NCBI GenBank assembly: GCA_035293045.1
Contig: DATDOY010000106.1
Coordinates: 1-64,000, forward strand
DNA: 64,000 bases
Origin: DATDOY01 sp035293045
GTDB lineage: Bacteria > Actinomycetota > Acidimicrobiia > IMCC26256 > JACPCJ01
Direction: 5' to 3'
Shown one piece after another: positions 55,464-63,023 of the stretch. The position numbers and the translations under genes were made by a program. Position 1 is the stretch's first letter. Every line of letters begins with the position of its first letter. A model generated the notes under the pieces. It worked only from the letters and a program-made list of their open reading frames with translations, did no database searches and was not told the origin of the DNA.

Positions 55464-56210
55464 GTGGAGGCGAAATCGCTGCTCGATCTGTTCGCCGGCG
55501 TCGTCGACGCCGTCGGATCCGCGGTGGCGGCGATGTCGCCGGATGAGCGTCGCGTGCTGGGCGGCCGTCCGAGCCAGTACGCCCTCGATCTCGTCGCGGA
55601 CGCTGCGGCGCTGCGTGTGTTGGAGAAGGCGCCCGTCGCCGTCTTGAGCGAGGAGTCGGGGGCCGGGGGAGATCCGACTGCTGCCGTGACGGTCGTGCTT
55701 GATCCGATCGACGGCTCGACCAACTGTTCACGGGGGATTCCCTACTGGTCCACGTCGCTGGCGGCGGTCGAGGCCGGCGAACTCCTCGCCGCGATGGTCG
55801 TCAACCATGTGACAGGCGAGCGGTTCACCGCGATTCGCGGCGAAGGCGCTTCGCTCGACGGCAGCCGGTTGTCGCCGCCCCCCGTGGACGAGGTGGGCGA
55901 CGCGCTCCTCGGCGTCGTCGCCGCGCACCGCATCAAGCGGACGGGGTGGGCGCAGGCTCGCACCCTCGGCTCGGTCGCTCTCGAACTGTGCGAGGTCGCG
56001 GCGGGGCGGATGGACGGCTATCTCGACGCGTGGGGCGGATTCGCCGTCTGGGACTACCTCGGCGGCGTGCTCATGTGCCGCGAAGCCGGGGTCCAGGTCG
56101 TCGATCACCAGGGGCGTGAGCTCGTCGTGCTCGATCCCTCGGCGCGGCGCCAGCTCGTCGCGGCCAAGAGCGATGCGTTGCTCGCGCAACTCCGGTCGGC
56201 GCTCGCATGA
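55464..56210 (+). CDS. Inositol monophosphatase family protein (first of pair)
   Basis: A 248-residue Mg-dependent phosphatase-fold protein. The acidic motifs are VLSEESG, LDPIDGSTNCSRGIPYW and WDYLGGVLMCREAG. Substrates in the family include inositol phosphate, histidinol phosphate, fructose bisphosphate and 3'-phosphoadenylates; none can be chosen here. GTG 55464 is fixed by the short distance to the divergent promoter. A second, different family member follows after a 12-bp tandem repeat; the two share motifs but are not recent duplicates. Confidence 0.85.
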   Translation: MEAKSLLDLFAGVVDAVGSAVAAMSPDERRVLGGRPSQYALDLVADAAALRVLEKAPVAVLSEESGAGGDPTAAVTVVLDPIDGSTNCSRGIPYWSTSLAAVEAGELLAAMVVNHVTGERFTAIRGEGASLDGSRLSPPPVDEVGDALLGVVAAHRIKRTGWAQARTLGSVALELCEVAAGRMDGYLDAWGGFAVWDYLGGVLMCREAGVQVVDHQGRELVVLDPSARRQLVAAKSDALLAQLRSALA

Positions 56211-56214
56211 CGCC

Positions 56215-56258
56215 GGTTGGGGGCCAGGTTGGAGGCCAGGTTGGGGGCCAGGTTGGGG
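56215..56258 (+). repeat. 12-bp tandem repeat upstream of the second IMPase-family gene
   Basis: GGTTGGGGGCCA at 56215, GGTTGGAGGCCA at 56227, GGTTGGGGGCCA at 56239, and a partial GGTTGGGGG at 56251 make nearly four copies. They fill the gap from the first IMPase stop to 8 nt before ATG 56266. Each copy carries a GGGGG or GGAGG run that can pair with 16S rRNA, so copy number could influence translation of the second gene. Confidence 0.8.
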
Positions 56259-56265
56259 GAAGGCC

Positions 56266-57075
56266 ATGAGCCGGTCGGACCTCCTCGACGCCGCCGTCTC
56301 CGCGGCCCGGTTGGGAGGCGACCTCATCGCGGGTCGGTTCGGTCAGCGCGTCGGCGCGAACGACCTCGGGCCGAGCGCGAAGGGCCCGGGCGACTACGTG
56401 ACGGCCACCGACCACGCCAGCGAGGAGGCCATCCGCGATGCCCTCGCCGCGGCGGCGCCCGACATCCCCTTCTTCGGCGAGGAACAAGGTGGGATCCGGG
56501 CTGAGATCGGGTGGATCGTCGACCCGCTCGACGGCACGGCCAACTTCCTCCACGGCTTTCCGGCCGTCGGCGTATCGGTGGCGCTCGTGGAGTCGGGTCG
56601 GCCGGTGGTCGCCGTGGTCCACGCGCCGGTGCTCGGGCAGACCTGGACGGCGACCGAGGGCGGCGGGGCGCACTGCGACGGCGTCCCGATCCGCGTGAGC
56701 GACCGGGAGGTGGCCCACGCCATCTGCGGCACGGGATTTCCCTTCAAGGCCAAGCCCCAGCTCGGCGTGTATCTCGCGATGTTCGAGGCCGCCTTCCGGC
56801 GGTTCGAGGACCTGCGCCGGCCCGGTGCGGCGAGCCTGGACTTGGCGTGGGTGGCGGGCGGCGTGTTCGACGGTTTCTTCGAGTTGTCGCTCGGTCCGTG
56901 GGACGTCGCCGCCGGCGCACTCTTGATTCGCGAAGCGGGCGGCGTGGTCACCGACTGGCGCGGCGACGAGTCGGCGTGGCTCGAGACCGGTGACATCCTC
57001 GTCGGCCCACCGACGGTGCACGCAGCGCTGCTCGAACTCGCGGCGGGCGCGCTGTCCGTGGCTCAGGACGAGTAG
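56266..57075 (+). CDS. Inositol monophosphatase family protein (second of pair)
   Basis: A 269-residue member with the full canonical set: ATDHASEEAIRDAL, FFGEEQGG, IVDPLDGTANFLHGFP (close to SuhB/IMPase GTxNFxHG), and GPWDVAAGALLIREAGG. It is nearer the true inositol-monophosphatase or histidinol-phosphatase type than its neighbour. ATG 56266 follows the G-rich tandem repeat that doubles as ribosome-binding sequence. Its end overlaps the convergent beta-lactamase-like gene by 13 nt. Confidence 0.88.
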   Translation: MSRSDLLDAAVSAARLGGDLIAGRFGQRVGANDLGPSAKGPGDYVTATDHASEEAIRDALAAAAPDIPFFGEEQGGIRAEIGWIVDPLDGTANFLHGFPAVGVSVALVESGRPVVAVVHAPVLGQTWTATEGGGAHCDGVPIRVSDREVAHAICGTGFPFKAKPQLGVYLAMFEAAFRRFEDLRRPGAASLDLAWVAGGVFDGFFELSLGPWDVAAGALLIREAGGVVTDWRGDESAWLETGDILVGPPTVHAALLELAAGALSVAQDE

Positions 57076-58232
57076 ACGACGTCCTGGCCCGACGCCTTCG
57101 GGTGCCGACTCGGCCGACGAAGGTGGGCGACGTCGTCGCCGAAGGCCGAGTAGACGGCGTCGGTGACCTCGTAGAGACGGGCTTCGTTGTCGAGCGGCTT
57201 GGGCAACCCGTTGGTGATCAGCACCATCGCGATGCCGGCGTCGGGGTCGCCGATGCCCCGGGACGTGCCCATGCCTCCGTGGCCGAACGCCCGGCGCCCG
57301 ACGCCGCCGCCGATGCCTCCCGACACGTTCACGCCGAGGCCCCACGGCACCTTGAGATTGCCGAAGAGGCGGTCGCGCATGCCCGACCGGTGGGTCGCGA
57401 TCATCACCTCGACGGTTCGCGGCTCGAGCAGTTGGGGACCGAACCCGAGGAGGCATTCGTAGAACCGGCCCAACTCGCTCGCGGGTCCATGCCCGCTCGA
57501 GCCGGGCTCGACGCGCGAGCGATACCACGGCTCGTTGTGTCCGGCCTTTTCGATGTCGTAGGGGACGACGACCGTCTTGCCGTCCTTCTCGTATGCCATC
57601 TGGTGCCCGCGCCACCGCATGGGGATGAGTCGATCGCCGAGCGCGGCCTGCTCCTCGACGTCGATGGCGAGGCGGCTGGTGGGCATGCCGGCGCGGGCGA
57701 AGACTTCCTCTTCGACGTACTGCTTGATCGGACGGCCGTCGACCGCCTCGACGACCGCGCCGAGGATCGTCCAACCCGTCGTGAGGTGGTATTCGGCGAC
57801 CGTGCCGGGGACCGACTCCGCCGGGTGCGCAGCGATGCGGCGCACTTTTTCCTCGTAGGGGAGATCCTGGTCACCGACGCCATCGCGACGCATGGCGAAG
57901 CCGCCCGTGTGGGTGAGGACGTGGCGGATGGTGCACCGCTCCTTGCCTCCACCCCAACCCTTGACGTAGTCGGCGATCAGGTCGTCGAGGCCGAGTCGGC
58001 CCTGCTCCCAGAGTTGGAGGACGGCGACGGCGGTGACGGGCTTGGAGGACGAGTACCAGAGCATCACGTCGTCGGCCCGGAGCGCCCGTCCGGGCTGCGA
58101 CTCGCCCATGGCGTGGTCGAGCAGGGTTTCACCGCGGCGCGACACGTAGAGCTGCGCGGCGTCGTGCAAGCCTTGGTCGCGGAAGCGTTCGAGCGCGTCG
58201 ATGGCTTGGACGAAGTCCGGTCCGCCGGTCAC
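57063..58232 (-). CDS. Serine beta-lactamase-like hydrolase (class C/esterase family)
   Basis: A 389-residue penicillin-binding-fold hydrolase. The catalytic Ser-x-x-Lys is in WYSSSKPVTAVAVLQL, the Tyr motif in VAEYHLTTGWTILG, and the third motif is represented by FGHGGMGTSRGIGDP. No signal peptide is seen, so it is probably a cytoplasmic esterase or peptidase rather than an antibiotic-resistance enzyme. GTG 58232 is preceded on its strand by TACGCT (58244-58239) with a 6-nt gap. The long open frame upstream is not used. Confidence 0.85.
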   Translation of the reverse strand: MTGGPDFVQAIDALERFRDQGLHDAAQLYVSRRGETLLDHAMGESQPGRALRADDVMLWYSSSKPVTAVAVLQLWEQGRLGLDDLIADYVKGWGGGKERCTIRHVLTHTGGFAMRRDGVGDQDLPYEEKVRRIAAHPAESVPGTVAEYHLTTGWTILGAVVEAVDGRPIKQYVEEEVFARAGMPTSRLAIDVEEQAALGDRLIPMRWRGHQMAYEKDGKTVVVPYDIEKAGHNEPWYRSRVEPGSSGHGPASELGRFYECLLGFGPQLLEPRTVEVMIATHRSGMRDRLFGNLKVPWGLGVNVSGGIGGGVGRRAFGHGGMGTSRGIGDPDAGIAMVLITNGLPKPLDNEARLYEVTDAVYSAFGDDVAHLRRPSRHPKASGQDVVYSS

Positions 58233-58238
58233 CGGTGC

Positions 58239-58248
58239 AGCGTACGCT
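58239..58248. promoter_or_regulatory. Perfectly symmetric bidirectional -10 element
   Basis: AGCGTACGCT is a perfect palindrome that reads TACGCT on both strands. On the plus strand the hexamer (58243-58248) is 6 nt before GTG 58255; on the minus strand (58244-58239) it is 6 nt before GTG 58232. The two genes are 22 bp apart. This is the most symmetric arrangement possible for two leaderless genes. Confidence 0.75.
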
Positions 58249-58254
58249 GAGCGC

Positions 58255-58707
58255 GTGGATTCCCGTCGGTCCGACCAACGGCCCGCGCTGATCGTCTCGG
58301 CCTGCCTGCTCGGGGTCGAGTGCAACCACGAGGGTCGCGCCGCGAAGGTGAGCCTGCGCGAGACGCTGTCGGAGCGGTATCGGATCGTGCCGGTGTGTCC
58401 GGAGGTTCTCGGAGGCCTCGCGGCCCCGCGGGCGGCTGCTGAGATCCAGCCCGACGGCTCGGTCGTCAATGTGGAGGGTGTCGACGTCACCGGGGCGTAT
58501 CGGCGTGGGGCCGAGGCGGCCGTCCGCGTCGCCCTCGCCAGTGGCGCACGACGCGCCGTGCTCAAGGCGCGGAGCCCGTCGTGCGGGTCGTCGGGGGTGT
58601 ACGACGGGACGTTCTCGGGGGTGCTCGTGGACGGGTCGGGCACGGCGGCGTCGCGGCTCCGCGACGCGGGGCTCGAGGTGTCGTCGGAGGAGGACCCGCT
58701 GCCGTGA
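58255..58707 (+). CDS. DUF523 family protein
   Basis: A 150-residue DUF523 protein. Family cysteines are in VSACLLGVECNHEG (two Cys, about residues 17-24), PVCPEVLGGLAAPR and KARSPSCGSSGVYDG. Conserved Cys and Pro residues suggest metal or cluster binding; related DUF523 proteins act in tRNA or sulfur chemistry, but the function of this subgroup is open. GTG 58255 is fixed by the shared palindromic -10. A long palindrome follows the stop. Confidence 0.88.
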   Translation: MDSRRSDQRPALIVSACLLGVECNHEGRAAKVSLRETLSERYRIVPVCPEVLGGLAAPRAAAEIQPDGSVVNVEGVDVTGAYRRGAEAAVRVALASGARRAVLKARSPSCGSSGVYDGTFSGVLVDGSGTAASRLRDAGLEVSSEEDPLP

Positions 58708-58721
58708 AATCGTGATTGCAG

Positions 58722-58774
58722 CCGTTCTCGAGCAAGTTTCCCACCTCTCAGGTGGAACACTTGCTCGAGAACGG
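58722..58774 (+). terminator. Long palindrome after DUF523, before tRNA-Val
   Basis: CCGTTCTCGAGCAAGT (58722-58737) pairs exactly with ACTTGCTCGAGAACGG (58759-58774); after a small internal mismatch CCACCT/AGGTGG continues the stem to a CTC loop. Total stem about 25 bp. It ends 7 nt before tRNA-Val and probably isolates it from DUF523 read-through. Confidence 0.75.
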
Positions 58775-58781
58775 ATGACAC

Positions 58782-58854
58782 GGGCGCTTAGCTCAGTTGG
58801 GAGAGCGCCGCCCTTACAAGGCGGAGGCCGTAGGTTCGAGCCCTACAGCGCCCA
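58782..58854 (+). tRNA. tRNA-Val (TAC)
   Basis: GGGCGCT (58782-58788) pairs with AGCGCCC (58847-58853), discriminator A 58854. The D arm is GCTCAGTTGGGAGAGC, the anticodon loop CTTACAA gives TAC between CCGCC and GGCGG, and the T arm is GTAGGTTCGAGCCCTAC. CCA is not encoded. It is flanked by two long palindromes. Confidence 0.96.
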
Positions 58855-58863
58855 CTCCCTCCG

Positions 58864-58911
58864 TCTGTGGCGCGTTAGCGGGGACATAGCCCGATAACGC
58901 GCCACAGACGC
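58864..58911 (+). terminator. Long palindrome after tRNA-Val
   Basis: GTCTGTGGCGCGTTA and its exact complement TAACGCGCCACAGAC bracket a short region that can pair further. The total is about 47 nt, starting 10 nt after the tRNA. It is the expected terminator of the tRNA transcript. Confidence 0.75.
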
Positions 58912-58967
58912 GGAAACGGATCGCGCCTCGGGGCGCGGCGGCGGGCCTCGCTAGGCTCGCCATCGGA

Positions 58968-59684
58968 ATGAGCGAACTCGACGATCTGCTCAGCGTGCAG
59001 GACCACGACAGCGCCATCGACCGGCTGCGGGCCCGGCGCGTCAAGCTCCCCGAGCGTCAAGAGCTCGCCGCCCGGCAGGAGGAGGCCGAGGCGCTCGAGG
59101 CGCAGCGAGCCGAGCTCCAAACCCAGCGTGACGCGGCGGCCCGCGACGAACGGCACCTCGACGAGAACGTCAATGCCCTCGAGCGTCGCATCGCCGAGGT
59201 CGAACAAGAGCTCTACAGCGGCAAGAACAACATCCCCCGCGAACTGCAAGCGCTCCAGGCCGACATCGAGCAACTCAAGCGCCAACGCAGCTCGATGGAA
59301 GACCAGGAGCTCGACGCCATGGAACGGCGCGAGGGCCTCGACGGAGAGGTCGCCCAACTCGAGGAGAAAGTCGCGGCCGTCACCGCCGACATCGACCGCT
59401 TGACCGGCGTGATCTCGGAACAGGAGGCGGCGATCGACGCCGAACTCGCGACCGAGACGACCGAGCGAGGATCGGCGGCGGCGAAGGTCTCTGCCGAGTT
59501 GCTCAAGACCTACGAAACCATCCGCGCCGGAAACGACGGGATCGGGGCCGCCCGCCTCGTCGGCGGGATGTGCCAGGGATGCCACCTCGCGCTCCCCGCC
59601 GTCGAGGTCGACCGGATCAAGAAGCTGCCGCCGGGAGAGAGCATTCGCTGCGACCAGTGCGGCGCCATCCTCGTGCGCTCGTGA
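58968..59684 (+). CDS. Coiled-coil C4 zinc-ribbon protein (CT398-like)
   Basis: A 238-residue protein, nearly all coiled coil (about 5-185, repeated Glu/Arg/Ala/Leu heptads such as RQEEAEALEAQRAELQTQRDA, split here as continuous helix), then a zinc ribbon with CQGCHLALP and CDQCGAILV. This is the CT398/Rv2229c family. Partners in other bacteria include type III-like or division proteins; function is not settled. ATG 58968 is about 10 nt after TAGGCT. It overlaps the RNase H gene by 4 nt. Confidence 0.88.
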   Translation: MSELDDLLSVQDHDSAIDRLRARRVKLPERQELAARQEEAEALEAQRAELQTQRDAAARDERHLDENVNALERRIAEVEQELYSGKNNIPRELQALQADIEQLKRQRSSMEDQELDAMERREGLDGEVAQLEEKVAAVTADIDRLTGVISEQEAAIDAELATETTERGSAAAKVSAELLKTYETIRAGNDGIGAARLVGGMCQGCHLALPAVEVDRIKKLPPGESIRCDQCGAILVRS

Positions 59685-60112
59685 CAGGCGGCGGCAAAGT
59701 CATCATCTACGCCGACGGGGGAGCGCGCGGGAACCCCGGGCCGGCTGCGATCGGGGCCGTCGTCCTCGACCCGTCGACCGATCCTCCGACCGTGGTAGCC
59801 GCGGTCAGCGAGTCGATCGGCGTCGCCACCAACAACGTCGCGGAGTACCTCGCGCTCATCGCCGGCCTGGAACATGCCGCCGAGCACGGTGCGCGGGAAG
59901 TCGATGTCCGCGCCGACTCCCAACTCGTGATTCGACAGCTCGGCGGGCAGTATCGAGTGAAGAACGCGGGCCTAAAGCCCCTGTACGCGAGGGCGCGCCT
60001 CCTCCTCGACGGCTTCGACGCCGTGTCGCTCACGCATGTTCCCCGCGAGCAGAACACCGAAGCGGACGCGCTCGTGAACGCCGCCCTCGACGCCACCACG
60101 GGTGCGGGGTAG
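59681..60112 (+). CDS. RNase HI-like protein
   Basis: A 143-residue RNase H fold. Catalytic acids are in IIYADGGARGNPGPAAIG, VATNNVAEYLALIAGL, VDVRADSQLVIRQL and NTEADALVNAAL. It lacks the basic handle of E. coli RNase HI, as do mycobacterial relatives. In M. tuberculosis the homologous region is fused to a histidine phosphatase (Rv2228c) and lies beside the zinc-ribbon gene; here the phosphatase is a separate gene 8 nt downstream. GTG 59681 overlaps the zinc-ribbon stop. Confidence 0.9.
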   Translation: MTGGGKVIIYADGGARGNPGPAAIGAVVLDPSTDPPTVVAAVSESIGVATNNVAEYLALIAGLEHAAEHGAREVDVRADSQLVIRQLGGQYRVKNAGLKPLYARARLLLDGFDAVSLTHVPREQNTEADALVNAALDATTGAG

Positions 60113-60120
60113 GCCGACGC

Positions 60121-60747
60121 GTGGACATCATCCTTGTTCGCCACGGCTCGACCGCGCCGAACGAGCGTGGCGTCCTCCTCGGACAGGGCAACGACCCTGG
60201 CCTCACCGACGCGGGCCGGGAACAGGCGACCGCGGTTGCCCACGCGTTGGCCGGCGTGACGCCGCTCATGATCTGGTCGAGTCCGCTCCGCCGATGCCTC
60301 GAGACGGCTGGGGCGATCGCGGCGGCGCACGACGCCCTGCCCCCCACGGCGGTCGAGCCCCGGTTGGCCGAGATCGACTACGGCGAGTGGGAGGGCGTGC
60401 CGCTGGCCGACCTCCCCGCCGAGGCGATGCGCACGTGGAGGCGCGATCCCGCATTTCGACCGCCCGGCGGCGAATCGCTCGCCGAGGTGACCGCGAGGGT
60501 GGGCGAGTGGTGTGACGAGCAGACCGGCGATGGCACGATCATCGCGGTGACGCACGTGTCGCCGATCAAGGCGGCCGTGATCTGGGCGCTCGACGGATCA
60601 CCGACGATGGCGTGGCGTCTCCACGTCGGCGTGGCGTCGATCACGACGGTGGCGGCGCGGGACGGCGCTCCGCCGGCGGTGCTCGGCTTCAACGAGCGGG
60701 CGCACCTGCGGTCGAACGGCTCGCCGTCGACCCCGCCAACGCACTGA
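60121..60747 (+). CDS. Histidine phosphatase family protein (CobC/phosphoglycerate mutase-like)
   Basis: A 208-residue phosphatase. The phosphohistidine motif LVRHGSTAPNERG opens the protein; IWSSPLRRCLETA, LAEIDYGEWEG and AVTHVSPIKAAV complete the family pattern. It may be an alpha-ribazole phosphatase (cobalamin) or a broad phosphomonoesterase. GTG 60121 is the start, 8 nt after the RNase H gene. Its 3' end overlaps the convergent HEXXH gene by about 59 nt, which is long for an overlap, so the last codons of one gene may be mis-assigned. Confidence 0.85.
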   Translation: MDIILVRHGSTAPNERGVLLGQGNDPGLTDAGREQATAVAHALAGVTPLMIWSSPLRRCLETAGAIAAAHDALPPTAVEPRLAEIDYGEWEGVPLADLPAEAMRTWRRDPAFRPPGGESLAEVTARVGEWCDEQTGDGTIIAVTHVSPIKAAVIWALDGSPTMAWRLHVGVASITTVAARDGAPPAVLGFNERAHLRSNGSPSTPPTH

Positions 60748-61477
60748 GCAGGTCGCGCACGCGGGCCTGGGCCTCGACCGGTTCGAGGGTGTGATCCGGG
60801 GATGGGGACGGCGATGTCGCGGCGCCCAGGTCGGGCGCGGGCGCAGGAGCCACGGTGAGGGCGTCGAGGTCGAACAGCGTGAGCGGCTGGCGCGCCGCCC
60901 GCCGCGCCTCGATCGCGGCGAAGGCCCAGCGCTCCGCGTCGAGCTCGGAGCGCCGGAGCTCGTGGCGGAACTGATGGATGTGGCGGGCCTCATGGGCGGC
61001 CACATGGAACAGCTCGTCTTGCCAACACTCGAACAGGATCTCCGGCGAGGTCTTGAGGCGAGGGTCCTGGTGGGTGAGCGGATACCGCGTGAGTCGGCGG
61101 GGATCGGCGGGGATGTTCATCGTGACGAGGTAGGCCACGCCGGGAGCGACCCGCGAGATGTCGGGTACGCCGTCGTAGGCCCGGCCCGACCAGTCGCCGG
61201 CGCGCGGAGACCGACGGGTTTCGACCGTGACCTCGCCCCGGTAGCGACGGGCGTCGGCGTGTGCGTCACGCTTGCGCGCGTAGGCCCACCGGGTGAGGCG
61301 ACCCCGACGGGTGAACTCCATCACGTAGCGCCGCTCGACGCGCGCCCGAGCCTTCACGTGGACCTCGACGTCGTCGGCGAGCACGCCGTCGAAGCCCTCG
61401 CACACGATCGTCGCCATCTCCGGGCGGATCTCTGCCGGAAACGTGTTCGAAAGCACGACGTGCGGCGACGACGCCAT
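60689..61477 (-). CDS. Hypothetical protein with HEXXH motif
   Basis: A 262-residue protein. HVAAHEARHIHQFRHELRRSELDAERWA, at about residues 165-190, contains HEARH, a possible zinc site, and an Asp/Glu pair about 20 residues on. The N-terminal half is beta-rich and basic (ARARVERRYVMEFTRRGRLTRWAYARKR, split in the middle by a turn), and the C-terminal 60 residues are Ala/Pro/Ser-rich and disordered. Family unknown; a gluzincin-like metalloprotein is possible. ATG 61477 is the best start; the frame runs further upstream without support. Confidence 0.6.
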   Translation of the reverse strand: MASSPHVVLSNTFPAEIRPEMATIVCEGFDGVLADDVEVHVKARARVERRYVMEFTRRGRLTRWAYARKRDAHADARRYRGEVTVETRRSPRAGDWSGRAYDGVPDISRVAPGVAYLVTMNIPADPRRLTRYPLTHQDPRLKTSPEILFECWQDELFHVAAHEARHIHQFRHELRRSELDAERWAFAAIEARRAARQPLTLFDLDALTVAPAPAPDLGAATSPSPSPDHTLEPVEAQARVRDLLSALAGSTASRSTAGAPAR

Positions 61478-61595
61478 GGGCCAAGTGAAGCAGCCGGGTG
61501 TGACGGCGATGGGGACCGTGCCCGAGAATGGGAGACAATGGTGGGGGCGAGGCGATCGCGCCGCCGCCCTCGACGGCCCCGGAAGGATCGGACCC

Positions 61596-62729
61596 ATGCG
61601 AACCGAAATCTGCGAGCAGCTCGGGATCGAGTACCCGATTTTCGCCTTCAGTCACTGCCGGGACGTGGTCGCCGCGGTTTCCAAGGCCGGGGGCCTCGGG
61701 GTGCTTGGCGCCCTTGCCTTCGACGGGGACCAAATGGAGGTCGAGCTGTCGTGGCTCGACGAGCACCTGGGCGACAAGCCGTACGGCGTCGACATCGTCA
61801 TCCCCAACAAGTACGAGGGGATGGACATCGACGACATGACGCCCGAGGGGCTCGAGGCGGAGCTCAACAAGCACATCCCCGACGAGCACCGCCAGTTTGC
61901 CCACAAGATCCTCGCCGACCACGACGTCCCCGAGTTGCCGCCCGACGAACACCGACGCGACCTCCTCGGCGTCACGGCCATCACCGCCGCTCCCCAGGTA
62001 GAGGTGCTCCTCCGCCACGACAAGGTGCGGCTCGTTGCCAACGCGCTTGGCACGCCGCCGGCGGATGTCGTCGCCGAGATCCAGGCGACGGGCAAGCTCG
62101 TGGGTGCGCTGTGCGGGTCGGTGCGTCACGCGCTCAGCCACAAGGAGGCCGGGCTCGATTTCGTCGTCTGTCAGGGGACCGAAGGCGGCGGACACTGCGG
62201 CGAGGTTTCGTCGGTGGTGCTGTGGCCGCAGGTGGTCGAGGCGGTCGCGCCGTTGCCGGTGCTTGCCGCCGGGGGCGTGGCCAATGGCGCCCAGATCGCG
62301 GCCGCTCTCGCGATGGGGGCGGCGGGCGTGTGGACGGGATCGCTGTGGCTCACCGTGGAAGAAGCCGACGTGCCGCCCGCGCAGATGGAGTCGTACCTCG
62401 CGGCGACCAGCCACGACACGATCCGTTCTCGGTCGTACACCGGGAAGCCCTGTCGCATGTTGGCCAACGACTGGACCGACGCGTGGGAACGCCCCGACAC
62501 GCCCGACCCGTTGCCGATGCCGCTGCAACTCATGGTGTCGCTCGAGGCCGTGCGTCGCGGACACGAATACCCGGAGCAGTCCAAGAAGACGAACTTCAAC
62601 CCGGTGGGCCAGGTCGTCGGGATGCTCAACCACGTCGAGCGCGCGGGCGATGTGGTGCAGCGGCTCGTCGAGGAATACATCGAGGCCTGCGAACGCCTCA
62701 GCGCGCTCAACGAGCGCGCCCTTGCGTAG
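61596..62729 (+). CDS. Nitronate monooxygenase-like FMN protein
   Basis: A 377-residue TIM-barrel flavoprotein of the 2-nitropropane dioxygenase family. IEYPIFAFSHCRDVVAAVSKAGGLGVLGAL opens it, FVVCQGTEGGGHCGEVSSVVLWP binds phosphate, and VLAAGGVANGAQIAAALAMGAAGVWTGSLWL is the standard C-terminal barrel block. The catalytic His position is near GGHCG. Substrates may be nitronates or other enols. AAGGA 9 nt before ATG 61596 fixes the start. Monocistronic. Confidence 0.88.
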   Translation: MRTEICEQLGIEYPIFAFSHCRDVVAAVSKAGGLGVLGALAFDGDQMEVELSWLDEHLGDKPYGVDIVIPNKYEGMDIDDMTPEGLEAELNKHIPDEHRQFAHKILADHDVPELPPDEHRRDLLGVTAITAAPQVEVLLRHDKVRLVANALGTPPADVVAEIQATGKLVGALCGSVRHALSHKEAGLDFVVCQGTEGGGHCGEVSSVVLWPQVVEAVAPLPVLAAGGVANGAQIAAALAMGAAGVWTGSLWLTVEEADVPPAQMESYLAATSHDTIRSRSYTGKPCRMLANDWTDAWERPDTPDPLPMPLQLMVSLEAVRRGHEYPEQSKKTNFNPVGQVVGMLNHVERAGDVVQRLVEEYIEACERLSALNERALA

Positions 62730-62773
62730 CCGCGAGCGACCGGCAACGACGCGGTCGGATCAGGCGCGTTCGA

Positions 62774-62929
62774 TCAGACCGTGCTGCGATTGAAGATGCT
62801 GTAGCCGCCGGGACCGACCACGGCCGCGGCAACGAACAGCACGACCGCCCAGAGCACATCGCCCGAGAGCAGTTGGAGAACGCCGAACACGGCGAGGATG
62901 ACTGCGAGGATCCATGTAAGTGGTGCCAT
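62774..62929 (-). CDS. Small two-helix membrane protein (DUF6131-like)
   Basis: A 51-residue protein with two hydrophobic segments (LTWILAVILAVFGVLQLL and VLWAVVLFVAAAVVG), ending PGGYSIFNRSTV. Short proteins ending in GPGGYSIF-like sequence are common in Actinobacteria and unnamed. ATG 62929 has no strong ribosome site; an upstream ATG at 62962 would add eleven residues. Confidence 0.6.
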   Translation of the reverse strand: MAPLTWILAVILAVFGVLQLLSGDVLWAVVLFVAAAVVGPGGYSIFNRSTV

Positions 62930-63023
62930 GCGCCAATCATTCCCGCGCCGTCCGGACGTCAAACGTGGCCAAACTCGATCGCGCTCGAAACGCCCGTTCC
63001 GAGCGCCTTGATCCGAGGAACCG

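Noticed and set aside
57063..58232. Serine beta-lactamase-like gene considered as an antibiotic resistance gene
   Set aside because: No signal peptide is seen and motifs fit the broad esterase/peptidase branch; resistance cannot be claimed.
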